Shown here one piece after another: positions 23,853 through 32,425 of a DNA stretch of 64,000 bases. The notes under the pieces were generated by a model. The model had not been told where the DNA came from, made no database searches, and saw nothing but the letters and a program-made list of their open reading frames with translations. Origin of the DNA: Urinicoccus massiliensis (GTDB lineage: Bacteria > Bacillota > Clostridia > Tissierellales > Peptoniphilaceae). Positions within the stretch are counted from its first letter, which is position 1, and each line of letters starts with the position of its first letter. Where the stretch lies: assembly GCF_900120405.1 (NCBI RefSeq), contig NZ_LT635493.1, positions 471,037 to 535,036 of the forward strand. Reading direction: 5' to 3'. The position numbers and the translations under genes were made by a program.

Positions 23853-24601
23853 TCTTGACCACCTAAAAAATATTCTCTGACTTCTTTGATCTTCCCACAG
23901 GTCATGGCCCCTTCAGGACAGGGTCCTTGGAGGCAACCCGGTCCCGCCTTGGCAAAAATTTCTGGATAGACCTTTTTAACTTCCAAGAGCATTTGCTTGG
24001 CCATCTCTCGGATCTCCCACTGGGCCCGGTTACAAGTCCTGAGAGAGAAAAAGTGCAGGAGGGTCCGGACATTCATGGTTAGGATGACCTTGGTTTCGCA
24101 GGCATTGGGAAAGACATAGCGGGCATCTTCAATGGCCTTTTTCTCAATGGCTCTTTTTTCCTTGTCCGTTACCGGTCCCTTGGCCAATTCTTCCTGGACC
24201 AGGCTATCCACCAAGGCCTGGTAGTCTCTTTGGTCTCTCTCCATGGCCTGGATAAAAATTTCCCTGGCCTTGGGATTTTTTTCTATGGCCGGTGGCACCA
24301 CATAGTCAAATTGATCCAGGCGGACATAGCGTTGGGACTGTTGGGAATAGCTGGCCAGCCTGTGCCGGACCAGTTGGTGGGAGCAGGCTCTGGAAATTCC
24401 CTCGACATAAAAGCTAAAGGAAACATGCTCCATGGGAGACATATGGCCCATGTCGGCCAACATCTTGACAAAGCGAGACACTTCCTCTGGGGATAATTTT
24501 TCCTTGATTTCCTTTAAGCCTGCTTGAGAATAGCAAAGCTTGGCCCCTTGGGCAATTAATTGGTCCCCATGGGGGGTGTAGTTTAATAGTTCAACCTTCA
24601 T
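23849..24601 (-). CDS. thyX: FAD-dependent thymidylate synthase
   Basis: The 250-residue enzyme makes dTMP from dUMP using FAD, NAD(P)H and methylenetetrahydrofolate. The ThyX signature RHRLASYSQQSQRY is at about residues 79-92, and the second conserved part is FSLRTCNRAQWEIREMA. Its length is normal. No classical ThyA is in the window. The gene stands between mrnC and rlmB, which are neighbours in B. subtilis, and overlaps both, so it has been built into the cysS operon. Confidence 0.95.
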   Translation of the reverse strand: MKVELLNYTPHGDQLIAQGAKLCYSQAGLKEIKEKLSPEEVSRFVKMLADMGHMSPMEHVSFSFYVEGISRACSHQLVRHRLASYSQQSQRYVRLDQFDYVVPPAIEKNPKAREIFIQAMERDQRDYQALVDSLVQEELAKGPVTDKEKRAIEKKAIEDARYVFPNACETKVILTMNVRTLLHFFSLRTCNRAQWEIREMAKQMLLEVKKVYPEIFAKAGPGCLQGPCPEGAMTCGKIKEVREYFLGGQE

Positions 24602-25013
24602 TTTCTTCCCACATCCTTTGGAATAATTCTCTTAACCGGTCTTCTTGCCCTGTCAAATAGAGGTAGCCCCAGAGACTTTCAAAGCCTGTGGCCAGACGGT
24701 AGTCATTCATGCTGGCATTTTTAGCCCGGGTCTTGGGGTGGGCATTGCGGCCCCGTCTTAGATAGTCTTTTTCCTGGTCCGTCAATAGGTCCTCAATCTT
24801 TTTAACCCCCTGGGCCTGGGCCTGGGCCTTGACCATGCCGGCACTTTTCCTGTGGAGCTGGGCCACCTTGGTCCGGTGGTCCAGGATATAGGACCGGACC
24901 ATGATTTCATAGACGGCATCTCCCAGATAAGCCAGGGTTAAAATGGGTATTTCACCCAGGGAAAGCTTCCCGTCTTTGGCCATGTTTAGGCCGGGATTTA
25001 AATTCTCTTCCAT
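24591..25013 (-). CDS. mrnC: Mini-ribonuclease 3
   Basis: The 140-residue protein has an RNase III catalytic domain without the double-stranded RNA-binding domain. The motif LAYLGDAVYEIMVRSYIL is at about residues 26-43, RRGRNAHPKTRAKNASMNDYRLATGFESLWGYLYL at 85-119. In B. subtilis MrnC matures 23S rRNA. The ATG overlaps cysS by 16 bases, and the 3' end overlaps thyX. Confidence 0.95.
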   Translation of the reverse strand: MEENLNPGLNMAKDGKLSLGEIPILTLAYLGDAVYEIMVRSYILDHRTKVAQLHRKSAGMVKAQAQAQGVKKIEDLLTDQEKDYLRRGRNAHPKTRAKNASMNDYRLATGFESLWGYLYLTGQEDRLRELFQRMWEENEG

Positions 25014-26383
25014 TTTGTTCCATCTCGTGAATCTTCAATGGCAATGCCCATTTCCAAGAGTTGGTCTCTAAGGGCATCGGCCTGGGCAAAGTCCTTGTTC
25101 TTTCTGGCTTCTTCTCTTTCCTTAATGAGCTTTAAGACCTCTTCTTCAGCCTGGTCTTCTTCCTTGTACAAGAGTCCCAAAACCTTGGCCAAGGATAAAT
25201 ACGTTTCTTGGGCCCCTTTCAAACTTTCCAGGCCAATTTCTTCATTGATGCCTTGGTTGATCCGCTTGGACAGGTCAAAGAGCCTGGACAAGGCGTCGGC
25301 TGTATTCATGTCATCTTCCATGGCCTGGCAAAATTCTTCTTTTAATTGCTGGATATCTTGGTCAAAGTCAGGATCTGACCCCGACTTGGCCGTCTTCATG
25401 GCCCCTTCCAAACGGTCCTTGGTATTGTAAAGTCTTTCCAGGGCATTTTTATTTTGGTCCATGACCTCCTTGGAAAAGTTAATGGGATTGCGGTAGTGGC
25501 TGGAAATTAAAAAGATTCGCAGGACTTCCAGGTCATATTCCTTGGAAATGTCCCGGACGGTAAAGAAATTCCCCTTGGACTTACTCATTTTTTCATGGTC
25601 CACAGTAATCATGCCGTTGTGGAGCCAAAAACGGGCAAAGTCTTGGCCATTGTGGGCCTCCGATTGGGCAATTTCATTTTCATGGTGGGGAAATTCCAAG
25701 TCCTCTCCCCCGGTGTGGATGTCAATGGTCTTGCCCAAAAGGGTCTTGGCCATTACGGAACATTCAATGTGCCAGCCGGGACGGCCTTGGGACCAGGGAC
25801 TTTCCCAGGCAGGTTCTCCCTCTTTTTTCTTCTTCCAAAGGGCAAAGTCGCCAGGGTTTTTCTTCTTTTCATTGACGTCAATCCGGGCCCCACTTTGGAG
25901 CTCGTCTAAGTTTTTGCCAGAGAGTTTTCCATAGTCCTTGGCCTTGGTGATGTCAAAGTAGACATCCCCATCCAACTCATAGGCTGCTCCCTTGTCTACC
26001 AGGTCCTTGATAAAGTGGATGATTTCATCCATGTACTCTGTGGCCCGGGGGTTGATGGTCTTGTATTCATAGAGGTTGAGTCCTTGGGCATCTTTTTTAA
26101 ATTCTGCAATATAGCGTTCGGCAATTTCCTTGGCTTCCAGCCCCTCTTCATTGGCCTTCTTGATAATCTTGTCGTCAATATCTGTAAAGTTGACAACAAA
26201 GTCAACATCCCAGCCCTTGTAAATAAAATACCGTCTAAGGCTGTCAAAAACCACCATGGGTCGGGCATTTCCAACATGTATATAGTTGTAAACTGTAGGT
26301 CCACAATTGTACATCCTTACATGCTTGTCTTGGAGGGGTTCAAATTCTTCTTTTTTTCTCGTTAGGGTGTTATATAATTTCAT
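24998..26383 (-). CDS. cysS: Cysteinyl-tRNA synthetase
   Basis: The 461-residue class I synthetase has zinc ligands in MYNCGPTVYNY, the HIGH-like HVGNARPMV, the zinc/substrate segment GWHIECSVMAK with GGEDLEFPHHENE, and KMSKS in HEKMSKSKGNFFT. Length and order are standard. It is the first gene of the cysS-mrnC-thyX-rlmB-yacP operon. GGGAGG precedes the ATG, and the promoter overlaps the terminator of the gene upstream. Confidence 0.97.
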   Translation of the reverse strand: MKLYNTLTRKKEEFEPLQDKHVRMYNCGPTVYNYIHVGNARPMVVFDSLRRYFIYKGWDVDFVVNFTDIDDKIIKKANEEGLEAKEIAERYIAEFKKDAQGLNLYEYKTINPRATEYMDEIIHFIKDLVDKGAAYELDGDVYFDITKAKDYGKLSGKNLDELQSGARIDVNEKKKNPGDFALWKKKKEGEPAWESPWSQGRPGWHIECSVMAKTLLGKTIDIHTGGEDLEFPHHENEIAQSEAHNGQDFARFWLHNGMITVDHEKMSKSKGNFFTVRDISKEYDLEVLRIFLISSHYRNPINFSKEVMDQNKNALERLYNTKDRLEGAMKTAKSGSDPDFDQDIQQLKEEFCQAMEDDMNTADALSRLFDLSKRINQGINEEIGLESLKGAQETYLSLAKVLGLLYKEEDQAEEEVLKLIKEREEARKNKDFAQADALRDQLLEMGIAIEDSRDGTKWKRI

Positions 26384-26440
26384 CCAATCCTCCCAAAATC
26401 TATAGGTTTCTCTTAAAAAAATATACTTGTAATCTATTCT

Positions 26441-26469
26441 ATTATACGAAAAAAGCCCCCTTGCTTCAA
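26441..26469 (-). promoter_or_regulatory. Promoter of the cysS operon
   Basis: On the minus strand, -35 TTGAAG (26464-26469) and -10 TATAAT (26441-26446) are 17 bases apart. The -35 lies inside the loop of the upstream terminator hairpin. Confidence 0.75.
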
Positions 26470-26486
26470 GAGAGCAAAAGGGGGCC
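26449..26486 (-). terminator. Terminator of the GNAT gene, overlapping the cysS promoter
   Basis: On the minus strand GCCCCCTTTTGCT and AGCAAGGGGGC pair and are followed by TTTTTT. It is located after the GNAT stop at 26518. Confidence 0.85.
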
Positions 26487-26517
26487 TGCCATCCTAAGAT
26501 GCCGGGCCCCTCCTTAT

Positions 26518-26793
26518 TTATCCAAGATAAATGTCTTGATAGTCTTGGGTCTTGTCTAATTTTTCCTTGGCATAGGAACAGGTTGCCCGGAGCTTAAAGC
26601 CTTCTTTACGGGCCTTTTCCACCAAGGCTTCCAGCAATTTCCCGGCCATCCCTTGGCCCCTAAGTGAGGAGTCCACAATGGTATGGGTGATATTGACTTG
26701 GCCTTGGCCGCAATCTTCATATTGGATAATGGCCTGGTAGTGGTCTTGGTCCGGACCCAGGTAGAGACAGTTTTTTCCTTCTTTAAATTCCAT
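26518..26793 (-). CDS. Small GNAT-type N-acetyltransferase (YjdJ-like)
   Basis: The 91-residue protein is a minimal GCN5-related acetyltransferase. The acetyl-CoA loop is DSSLRGQGMAGKLLEALVEKAR, followed by GFKLRATCSYAKEKL, a pattern of the small YjdJ/Gtn10 group. The acceptor is unknown. It has AGGAGG before the ATG and stands alone between two terminators or promoters. Confidence 0.85.
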   Translation of the reverse strand: MEFKEGKNCLYLGPDQDHYQAIIQYEDCGQGQVNITHTIVDSSLRGQGMAGKLLEALVEKARKEGFKLRATCSYAKEKLDKTQDYQDIYLG

Positions 26794-26857
26794 ATTTTCC
26801 TCCTTTTTCTTTCCTAGCTTACTTTTTTCTTTTACCCCTTTTCGGGAGCTTTAAACA

Positions 26858-28489
26858 CTAGGACAGGGCTTCGATGATCTTGGGGAGGACTTGTTTTTTC
26901 CGGGACAGGAGTTTTGGAATAATCCTGCCGCCCGTTTTCCAATTTTGGCTAATGTAGCCTTGGACGGTTTTTTTGCCGGGGCCCTCTATAATCAGGAGGG
27001 ACTCTTCCTTTAAAATATCCGTCAGCATAAAGGCAAAGACATCTTCCTTTGTATCTGCCAAGACTTCCAACATGGCCTTGGAAAAGTCTTTTTCCATGGA
27101 CTTTCCGGCTTCCAGGTTCATGGTAAAGGCCTGGCCAATCCGACATTGCTTCCCATGGACTTGGAAGACCTTGACATCTCCCCGGACCAGGGAGCCAATA
27201 TCGTTTTTGGAAAAACGGGTGCCGGCTTCAAAAAGTTCCATGGCATAGGTGTGGATATCCAGGCCAGCAATTTTGGCCAGGCGGTCCGCCAGGTATTCAT
27301 CTTGCCGGGTGGAGGTTGGAGACCGAAACTCCAAGGTGTCGGACAGGATGGCACTTAAAAGGAGGCCGGCAATTTCCGGACTGGGCTCCAGGCCGTATTC
27401 AAAGTAGAGCTTGCTGATGATACTGGCTGTAGACCCTACAGGTTCATTGCGAAAGAAGATGGGTTCATTGGACATGGGAGCTGCCACCCGGTGGTGGTCA
27501 ATGATTTCTATAATTTCCGCCTCTTCAATATCCTCCACACTTTGCTTGCTTTCGTTGTGGTCCACCAAGATCAGCTTGGGTTTTTTATAGGCCAAAAGGT
27601 GGGCCCGGGATAGGGACCCCACCACCCGGTCTTGGTCGTCCAAGACAGGGTAGGCGGCAAAGCGGGACTTAACCACTTCTTCCTGGACCTCATCCAGGTC
27701 TTGGTCCAGGTAAAAGACCTTGAGTTTGGACCTAGAAGACTGGTAGCCTATAGGCACTGCCTGGGGCAGGAGCCGGGCAGTCATAAAGGTGGATAATGGT
27801 GTTTGGATTACCATGACGTCAAGTTTTTTCGCCTTTTGCAAAATTTTCTTGGAGGCCTTGGCATTCCGGGTTAAGATCATGATGCTAACCCGTCTATCCA
27901 GGGCCGCATCTTGGTATTCTTCCCGGTCCCCCACAATAACCACGTCATTTTCCTTGATGGTGTTGGTTGAATTTTCCGGAGCATTGGCAAAAACCCGCAT
28001 GGCTCCCCGGCGGCTCACCAGGTCTTCTTGCCCCACTAAAAGGGTCCCCCTAAGGACCTTCAAGATATTTTCAATGGGCGTTTGGGAGTCGTAGAGGATT
28101 TCATCGGCCCAGACATCCCCGTAGGACCGCCAAAGGTCCTGGAGGCTGACAATGCCAAAGAGTTTGTCCTCTTCTGTAATAAAAAGTGTGTGTCTTTGCT
28201 CGTCCTGGAGGAGGTTCACCGCTTCATAGAGGGACATAGTTTCCCCTACACACAGGGCCCGGTCAAAGTCCAAGTCCTCTACCTGGGCCTTCATGGATTC
28301 CACCAGCTTGGGCGGCTGGAAACCAAAGCGGTCCAGGACATAGGTCGTTTCCTTGTTTAAAGTCCCCAGGCGGATTGGAAGATAGGTCCCCTGGGATGTT
28401 TGCCTTTTAAAATCTGCATAGGCAATGGCACTGGCTATGGAATCTGTATCGGGATTCCTGTGGCCGGTAATGTAGATCGTTTCTTTCAT
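26858..28489 (-). CDS. ppaC: Manganese-dependent inorganic pyrophosphatase with CBS and DRTGG domains
   Basis: The 543-residue family II pyrophosphatase hydrolyses PPi. The N-terminal DHH part has TGHRNPDTDSIASA (metal histidine and aspartates). A first CBS motif follows at about 70-125, a DRTGG domain at about 130-245, a second CBS motif at about 250-300, and then the second half of the DHH domain with LVDHNES and IIDHHRV and the C-terminal DHHA2 domain. The insert of CBS-DRTGG-CBS is known to bind adenine nucleotides and regulate activity; forms with DRTGG also respond to diadenosine polyphosphates. The gene is complete. Confidence 0.93.
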   Translation of the reverse strand: MKETIYITGHRNPDTDSIASAIAYADFKRQTSQGTYLPIRLGTLNKETTYVLDRFGFQPPKLVESMKAQVEDLDFDRALCVGETMSLYEAVNLLQDEQRHTLFITEEDKLFGIVSLQDLWRSYGDVWADEILYDSQTPIENILKVLRGTLLVGQEDLVSRRGAMRVFANAPENSTNTIKENDVVIVGDREEYQDAALDRRVSIMILTRNAKASKKILQKAKKLDVMVIQTPLSTFMTARLLPQAVPIGYQSSRSKLKVFYLDQDLDEVQEEVVKSRFAAYPVLDDQDRVVGSLSRAHLLAYKKPKLILVDHNESKQSVEDIEEAEIIEIIDHHRVAAPMSNEPIFFRNEPVGSTASIISKLYFEYGLEPSPEIAGLLLSAILSDTLEFRSPTSTRQDEYLADRLAKIAGLDIHTYAMELFEAGTRFSKNDIGSLVRGDVKVFQVHGKQCRIGQAFTMNLEAGKSMEKDFSKAMLEVLADTKEDVFAFMLTDILKEESLLIIEGPGKKTVQGYISQNWKTGGRIIPKLLSRKKQVLPKIIEALS

Positions 28490-28510
28490 TTCATTTACCC
28501 CCTAAACTGA

Positions 28511-28544
28511 CAAAAACAGAGACGGTTGCCTAAACAACCGTCTT
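28511..28544 (-). terminator. Terminator after pyrG
   Basis: AGACGGTTG and CAACCGTCT form a perfect 9-bp stem with a TTTAGG loop; on the minus strand CTGTTTTTG follows. Confidence 0.75.
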
Positions 28545-28551
28545 TCAAATC

Positions 28552-30153
28552 CTATTTTTTATTCTTTAATGATGCTTGAATAAATCCATCGAACAAGGGA
28601 TGGATGTGGTTGGGTCTGGACTTAAATTCCGGATGGAATTGGCAGGCCAGGAAGAAGGGATGGTCCTTCAATTCCACAATTTCTACCAGGTCCAGGTCCT
28701 CGTGGATGCCTGAAAAGACCAGGCCGCCCTTTCTCAATTGGCCCCTAAAATCATTGTTTAATTCATAGCGGTGGCGGTGGCGCTCATCCACCCTTTCTTG
28801 GCCATAGAGGTTCCGGGCCAGGCTGCCTTCCAACAAGTGGCAGGAATAGTTCCCCAGGCGCAGGGTCCCTCCGACATTTTCCACATCAGCTTGGCTTTCC
28901 ATCAGGTCAATAACCGGATAGTTGGTATCGGGATTTTGCTCGGAAGAAGAAGCCTCTTTTAGGTTGCAAAGGTGACGGGCAACGTCCAAAACGGCAATTT
29001 GCATACCCAGGCAGATGCCAAAATAGGGAATCTTATTTTCCCGAGCATACTGGCTAGTGGAAATCATGCCTTCAATGCCCCGGTTACCAAAACCGCCGGG
29101 AACGATAATGCCATCCAGTCCTTTTAGGTGCTTTTCCGGTCCATCTTTTTCAATTTCTTCAGAATTAATCCACCGAATATGGACCTTGGCTCCATTTTGG
29201 TAGCCTGCATCCATCAGGGCTTGGGCCACAGACAGGTAGGCGTCGTGGAGTTGGACATACTTGCCCACCAGGCCGATGGTTAGGTCCTGGTCTGCCTTTT
29301 TAAACCGGTCTACCATATCCTTCCACTCGTGGTGGCGACTTTCCTTGGCTTCCAGGTTCAAAAGTCCCAGGATGTAGTCATCCAACTTTTGCTTGTGGAA
29401 AATCAAGGGCACTTCATAAATCAAGTCCACGTGCTCAGATTGGACCACCGCTTCAGGTGGCACGTCACAGAAGAGGGAAATCTTCCTTCGCAAGGACTCG
29501 TCAACATTCCCATCAGACCGGGTGATAATGACATCGGCCTTGATTCCCTGACTCATCAATTGCTTGTAGGAGTGTTGGGTGGGCTTGGTCTTTAATTCAT
29601 CAGACCCAGGAATTTGAGGTACCAGGACCGTATGGATAAAGGCCACATCCCCCTTGGGGTGCTCGGAATGGACTTGCCGGATGGCTTCAATAAAGGGAAG
29701 GGATTCAATGTCTCCCACAGTTCCCCCAATTTCTGTAATGACCACATCGGCGCCAGATTCCTTGGCTGCCTTGGTAATGGCCCCCTTGATTTCATCCGTT
29801 ACATGGGGGATGACTTGGACGGTCTCGCCGTCATAGTCTCCCCGGCGTTCTTTTTTAATAACCTTAAGGTAGATCTTACCTGTGGTGATACTGGCTCTTT
29901 TGGTGAGTTCTTCATCTGTAAAGCGTTCGTAGTGGCCCAGGTCCAGGTCTGTTTCCGCCCCGTCCTTGGTGACAAAAACTTCTCCGTGTTGGTAGGGGCT
30001 CATGGTTCCCGGGTCTACATTGAGATAGGGGTCAAATTTTTGCATAAATACGCTGAAACCCCGGTCCTTCAGCAGGCGTCCAATACTGGCGGCGCTGATT
30101 CCCTTTCCAATTCCGGAAACGACACCGCCGGTTACAAAGATGTACTTTGTCAT
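28552..30153 (-). CDS. pyrG: CTP synthase
   Basis: The 533-residue enzyme makes CTP from UTP, ATP and glutamine. The synthetase domain begins MTKYIFVTGGVVSGIGKG; the C-terminal class I glutaminase has the nucleophile cysteine in GICLGMQ and the His/Glu pair near CQFHPEF. The frame is open to 30240, but AAGGAGG before ATG 30153 and the conserved N-terminus fix the start. It follows glnN by 10 bases, so the glutamine producer and a glutamine user are transcribed together. Confidence 0.97.
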   Translation of the reverse strand: MTKYIFVTGGVVSGIGKGISAASIGRLLKDRGFSVFMQKFDPYLNVDPGTMSPYQHGEVFVTKDGAETDLDLGHYERFTDEELTKRASITTGKIYLKVIKKERRGDYDGETVQVIPHVTDEIKGAITKAAKESGADVVITEIGGTVGDIESLPFIEAIRQVHSEHPKGDVAFIHTVLVPQIPGSDELKTKPTQHSYKQLMSQGIKADVIITRSDGNVDESLRRKISLFCDVPPEAVVQSEHVDLIYEVPLIFHKQKLDDYILGLLNLEAKESRHHEWKDMVDRFKKADQDLTIGLVGKYVQLHDAYLSVAQALMDAGYQNGAKVHIRWINSEEIEKDGPEKHLKGLDGIIVPGGFGNRGIEGMISTSQYARENKIPYFGICLGMQIAVLDVARHLCNLKEASSSEQNPDTNYPVIDLMESQADVENVGGTLRLGNYSCHLLEGSLARNLYGQERVDERHRHRYELNNDFRGQLRKGGLVFSGIHEDLDLVEIVELKDHPFFLACQFHPEFKSRPNHIHPLFDGFIQASLKNKK

Positions 30154-30163
30154 TTTTTCCTCC

Positions 30164-32242
30164 TTACATGACGGAATTAAATAGGTCTTCATAACTTGGA
30201 AGAGACCAATTTTCCCGACTGATTTCTTCTTCCAAACCATCGGAAATTTCGCGAATCTTCTTTAATTCTTCTACAACTTCTCCCTGTAAATAATCTGCCT
30301 TTTCATCAATGCTGGCAAGCTTCTTGCAAGTATCTAGCTTGGACTTTAGGGCTTCTTTTTCTTGGTAGAGCCGGTCCAAACCAGCTGTTAGCTTTTCCAG
30401 ATGGCTGGTCAAGGCCTGACTTTCAACCAATTTTGCAGCTTGGCTGGCCAGGTTGATTTCCTTAATTACAGAGGGGATGACGTCTTTTTGCAGGATGGAT
30501 AAGAGGGTCCTGGCTTCCAGGCCGTGGACCTTGACCACTTCTTCCATGCAAACTTCATAGAGGGCGTAGAGCTCTTCCTTGGTAAAAATCTTGTGCTTGA
30601 CAAAAAGCTCGATGCTCTTGTCCCCCTTCAGGGCCTTGACGGCTTCATGGAAGGTTCCATAGCAAGGCAGTCCCCGTCTTTGGGCTTCTTGCTTCCATTG
30701 ATCGGAATAGTTGTCCCCGCTGTAGAGAATTCTTTGGTGGTTTTTCAATTCTTCCCGAATTAATTGGTAGGTTTCTTTCTTTAAGTCCTCACCCTTCAAA
30801 CCCTTGAGCCGGTCTACATAGCCTTCCAAAGTATCTGCCATGGCCGTATTTAAAACAATATTGACATCGGCAGCACTGAGGGAGGACCCCAGCATTCTAA
30901 ATTCAAACTTGTTGCCGGTAAAGGCAAAGGGGCTGGTCCGGTTCCGGTCAGACAGGTCCCGGGGTACATAGGCCAGGTTGTTGATCTTAATATCTCTTAC
31001 ATCCACCTTGGGTTTAAAGTCTCCTTCTTCAATGGACCTTAAAACTTCTTCCAGGTCCTCTCCCAAGAAGATGGAGATAATAGCCGGAGGGGCTTCTTGA
31101 GCACCAAGCCGAGCATCATTACTGGGGCTGGAGCTGGCCACCCGAAGTAGGGTTGCATACTTGTCTGCTGAAGCAATCATGGCTGTTAAAAAGACCAGGA
31201 AGAGGAGGTTTTCTTGTGGATTGTCTCCCGGGTCAAAGCAGTTTAGGCCGTAGTTGGTGGCCAGGGAATAGTTGTTGTGCTTTCCGGACCCGTTGACTCC
31301 CTTAAAGGGCTTTTCGTGGAGGATGCACTTTAAGCCGTGCTTTTTGGCAATCTTCCGTAAAAGGCTCATGCAGAGATGGTTGTTGTCAATGGTGACATTG
31401 GAATTTTCAAACAAGACGGCAATTTCAAATTGGCAGGGTGCCGCTTCATTGTGTTCCGTCTTGGCATAGACACCCAACTTATAGAGTTCTGTATTGAGGT
31501 CGGCATAAAAATCCATAACCCTCTTGGGGATGGACCCGAAATAGTGGTCATCCAGGTCTTGCCCCTTGGCAGGTTCGGCTCCTAGGAGGGTGCAGTCACA
31601 ATTGATGATGTCGGGTCTTTTCTTGGCCAATTTTTCATCTACCAGGAAAAATTCCTGTTCCAAACCAACCTTGGGGCGGACCCGGTAGGTTTTTTCGTCC
31701 CGGGCAAAGAGGTTGGCAATTTCGGCTCCATAGTGGCCCACCAGGTTCATGGACTCCAATAAGGGTCCCCGCTTGTCCAGCTTTTCCCCCCGGTAGGAGA
31801 CAAAAATGGACGGAATGTAGAGGATGTTGTCAATAATAAAGGAATTGGCCGTACAGTCCCAGTAGGTATAGCCCCGGGCTTCAAAAGTGGACCGCATACC
31901 ACCGCTGGGGAAGCTGGATGCATCCGGCTCTCCCTTAATGAGTTCCTTGCCTGAAAAACGAATCATGGGTTCCAGGTCGTCGGTCCTGTCCATAAAGGAT
32001 TCGTGTTTTTTTGCCGTGGCTCCATTTAAGGGGAAGAACCAGTGGGCGTAGTGGGTAGCCCCATTTTCAGTGGCCCAGGTCTTCATGGCATGGGCAATGG
32101 CATCGGCCGTTTCCCGGTCCAGGTCTTGTTGGTTACGAATGGCATTTTTCCACTTTAAGTAGATGGGATAGGGTAGCCTTTCCTTCATCTTTTGCTTGTT
32201 AAATGTCATCTTTGCAAAGTCATGTAATGAATTTTCGATCAT
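30164..32242 (-). CDS. glnN: Type III glutamine synthetase
   Basis: The 692-residue enzyme joins ammonia to glutamate. The size and the motifs FPSGGMRSTFEARGYTYWD, QEFFLVD, EHNEAAPCQFEIA, NGSGKHNNYS and RLGAQEAPPAI identify the GSIII (GlnN) family, well known in Bacteroides, cyanobacteria and some Clostridia. The open frame reaches 32284, but that part covers the leader hairpin; AGGAGG directly before ATG 32242 gives the start. A strong promoter and a terminator-like hairpin precede it (32259-32293). No GlnA, GlnR or PII gene is nearby. Confidence 0.95.
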   Translation of the reverse strand: MIENSLHDFAKMTFNKQKMKERLPYPIYLKWKNAIRNQQDLDRETADAIAHAMKTWATENGATHYAHWFFPLNGATAKKHESFMDRTDDLEPMIRFSGKELIKGEPDASSFPSGGMRSTFEARGYTYWDCTANSFIIDNILYIPSIFVSYRGEKLDKRGPLLESMNLVGHYGAEIANLFARDEKTYRVRPKVGLEQEFFLVDEKLAKKRPDIINCDCTLLGAEPAKGQDLDDHYFGSIPKRVMDFYADLNTELYKLGVYAKTEHNEAAPCQFEIAVLFENSNVTIDNNHLCMSLLRKIAKKHGLKCILHEKPFKGVNGSGKHNNYSLATNYGLNCFDPGDNPQENLLFLVFLTAMIASADKYATLLRVASSSPSNDARLGAQEAPPAIISIFLGEDLEEVLRSIEEGDFKPKVDVRDIKINNLAYVPRDLSDRNRTSPFAFTGNKFEFRMLGSSLSAADVNIVLNTAMADTLEGYVDRLKGLKGEDLKKETYQLIREELKNHQRILYSGDNYSDQWKQEAQRRGLPCYGTFHEAVKALKGDKSIELFVKHKIFTKEELYALYEVCMEEVVKVHGLEARTLLSILQKDVIPSVIKEINLASQAAKLVESQALTSHLEKLTAGLDRLYQEKEALKSKLDTCKKLASIDEKADYLQGEVVEELKKIREISDGLEEEISRENWSLPSYEDLFNSVM

Positions 32243-32258
32243 AGTCCCTCCTAGCAAA

Positions 32259-32293
32259 ACAAAAAATTGGTTCTTTCCAGACAAAGAACCAAT
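32259..32293 (-). terminator. Terminator-like hairpin in the glnN leader
   Basis: On the minus strand ATTGGTTCTTT and AAAGAACCAAT pair perfectly over 11 bp around the loop GTCTGG, followed by TTTTTTG. It lies between the promoter (32324-32352) and the AGGAGG of glnN, so most transcripts should stop before glnN unless something prevents it. Confidence 0.85.
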
Positions 32294-32323
32294 ATAAAAA
32301 ACTCTATTAAGGTGTTTTCTTTT

Positions 32324-32352
32324 ATAATACAGAAAAAGTCCCTGCTTGTCAA
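32324..32352 (-). promoter_or_regulatory. Promoter of glnN-pyrG
   Basis: On the minus strand, -35 TTGACA (32347-32352) and -10 TATTAT (32324-32329) are 17 bases apart. Transcription would begin near 32317, giving a leader of about 75 bases. Confidence 0.8.
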
Positions 32353-32425
32353 TAATCTTAGAAAATTTAACCAGGCCCCAAAGCCCATGAAAAGCCCCTT
32401 GGAGCCCCTGCCCTTAAAAATTTTT

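Noticed and set aside
30154-30240. N-terminal extension of CTP synthase
   Set aside because: It lies inside the end of glnN; the conserved MTKYIFVTGG start has AAGGAGG before it.
32259-32293. ANTAR two-hairpin target in the glnN leader
   Set aside because: Only one hairpin is seen and its six-base loop does not have the A1/G4 pattern of known targets.
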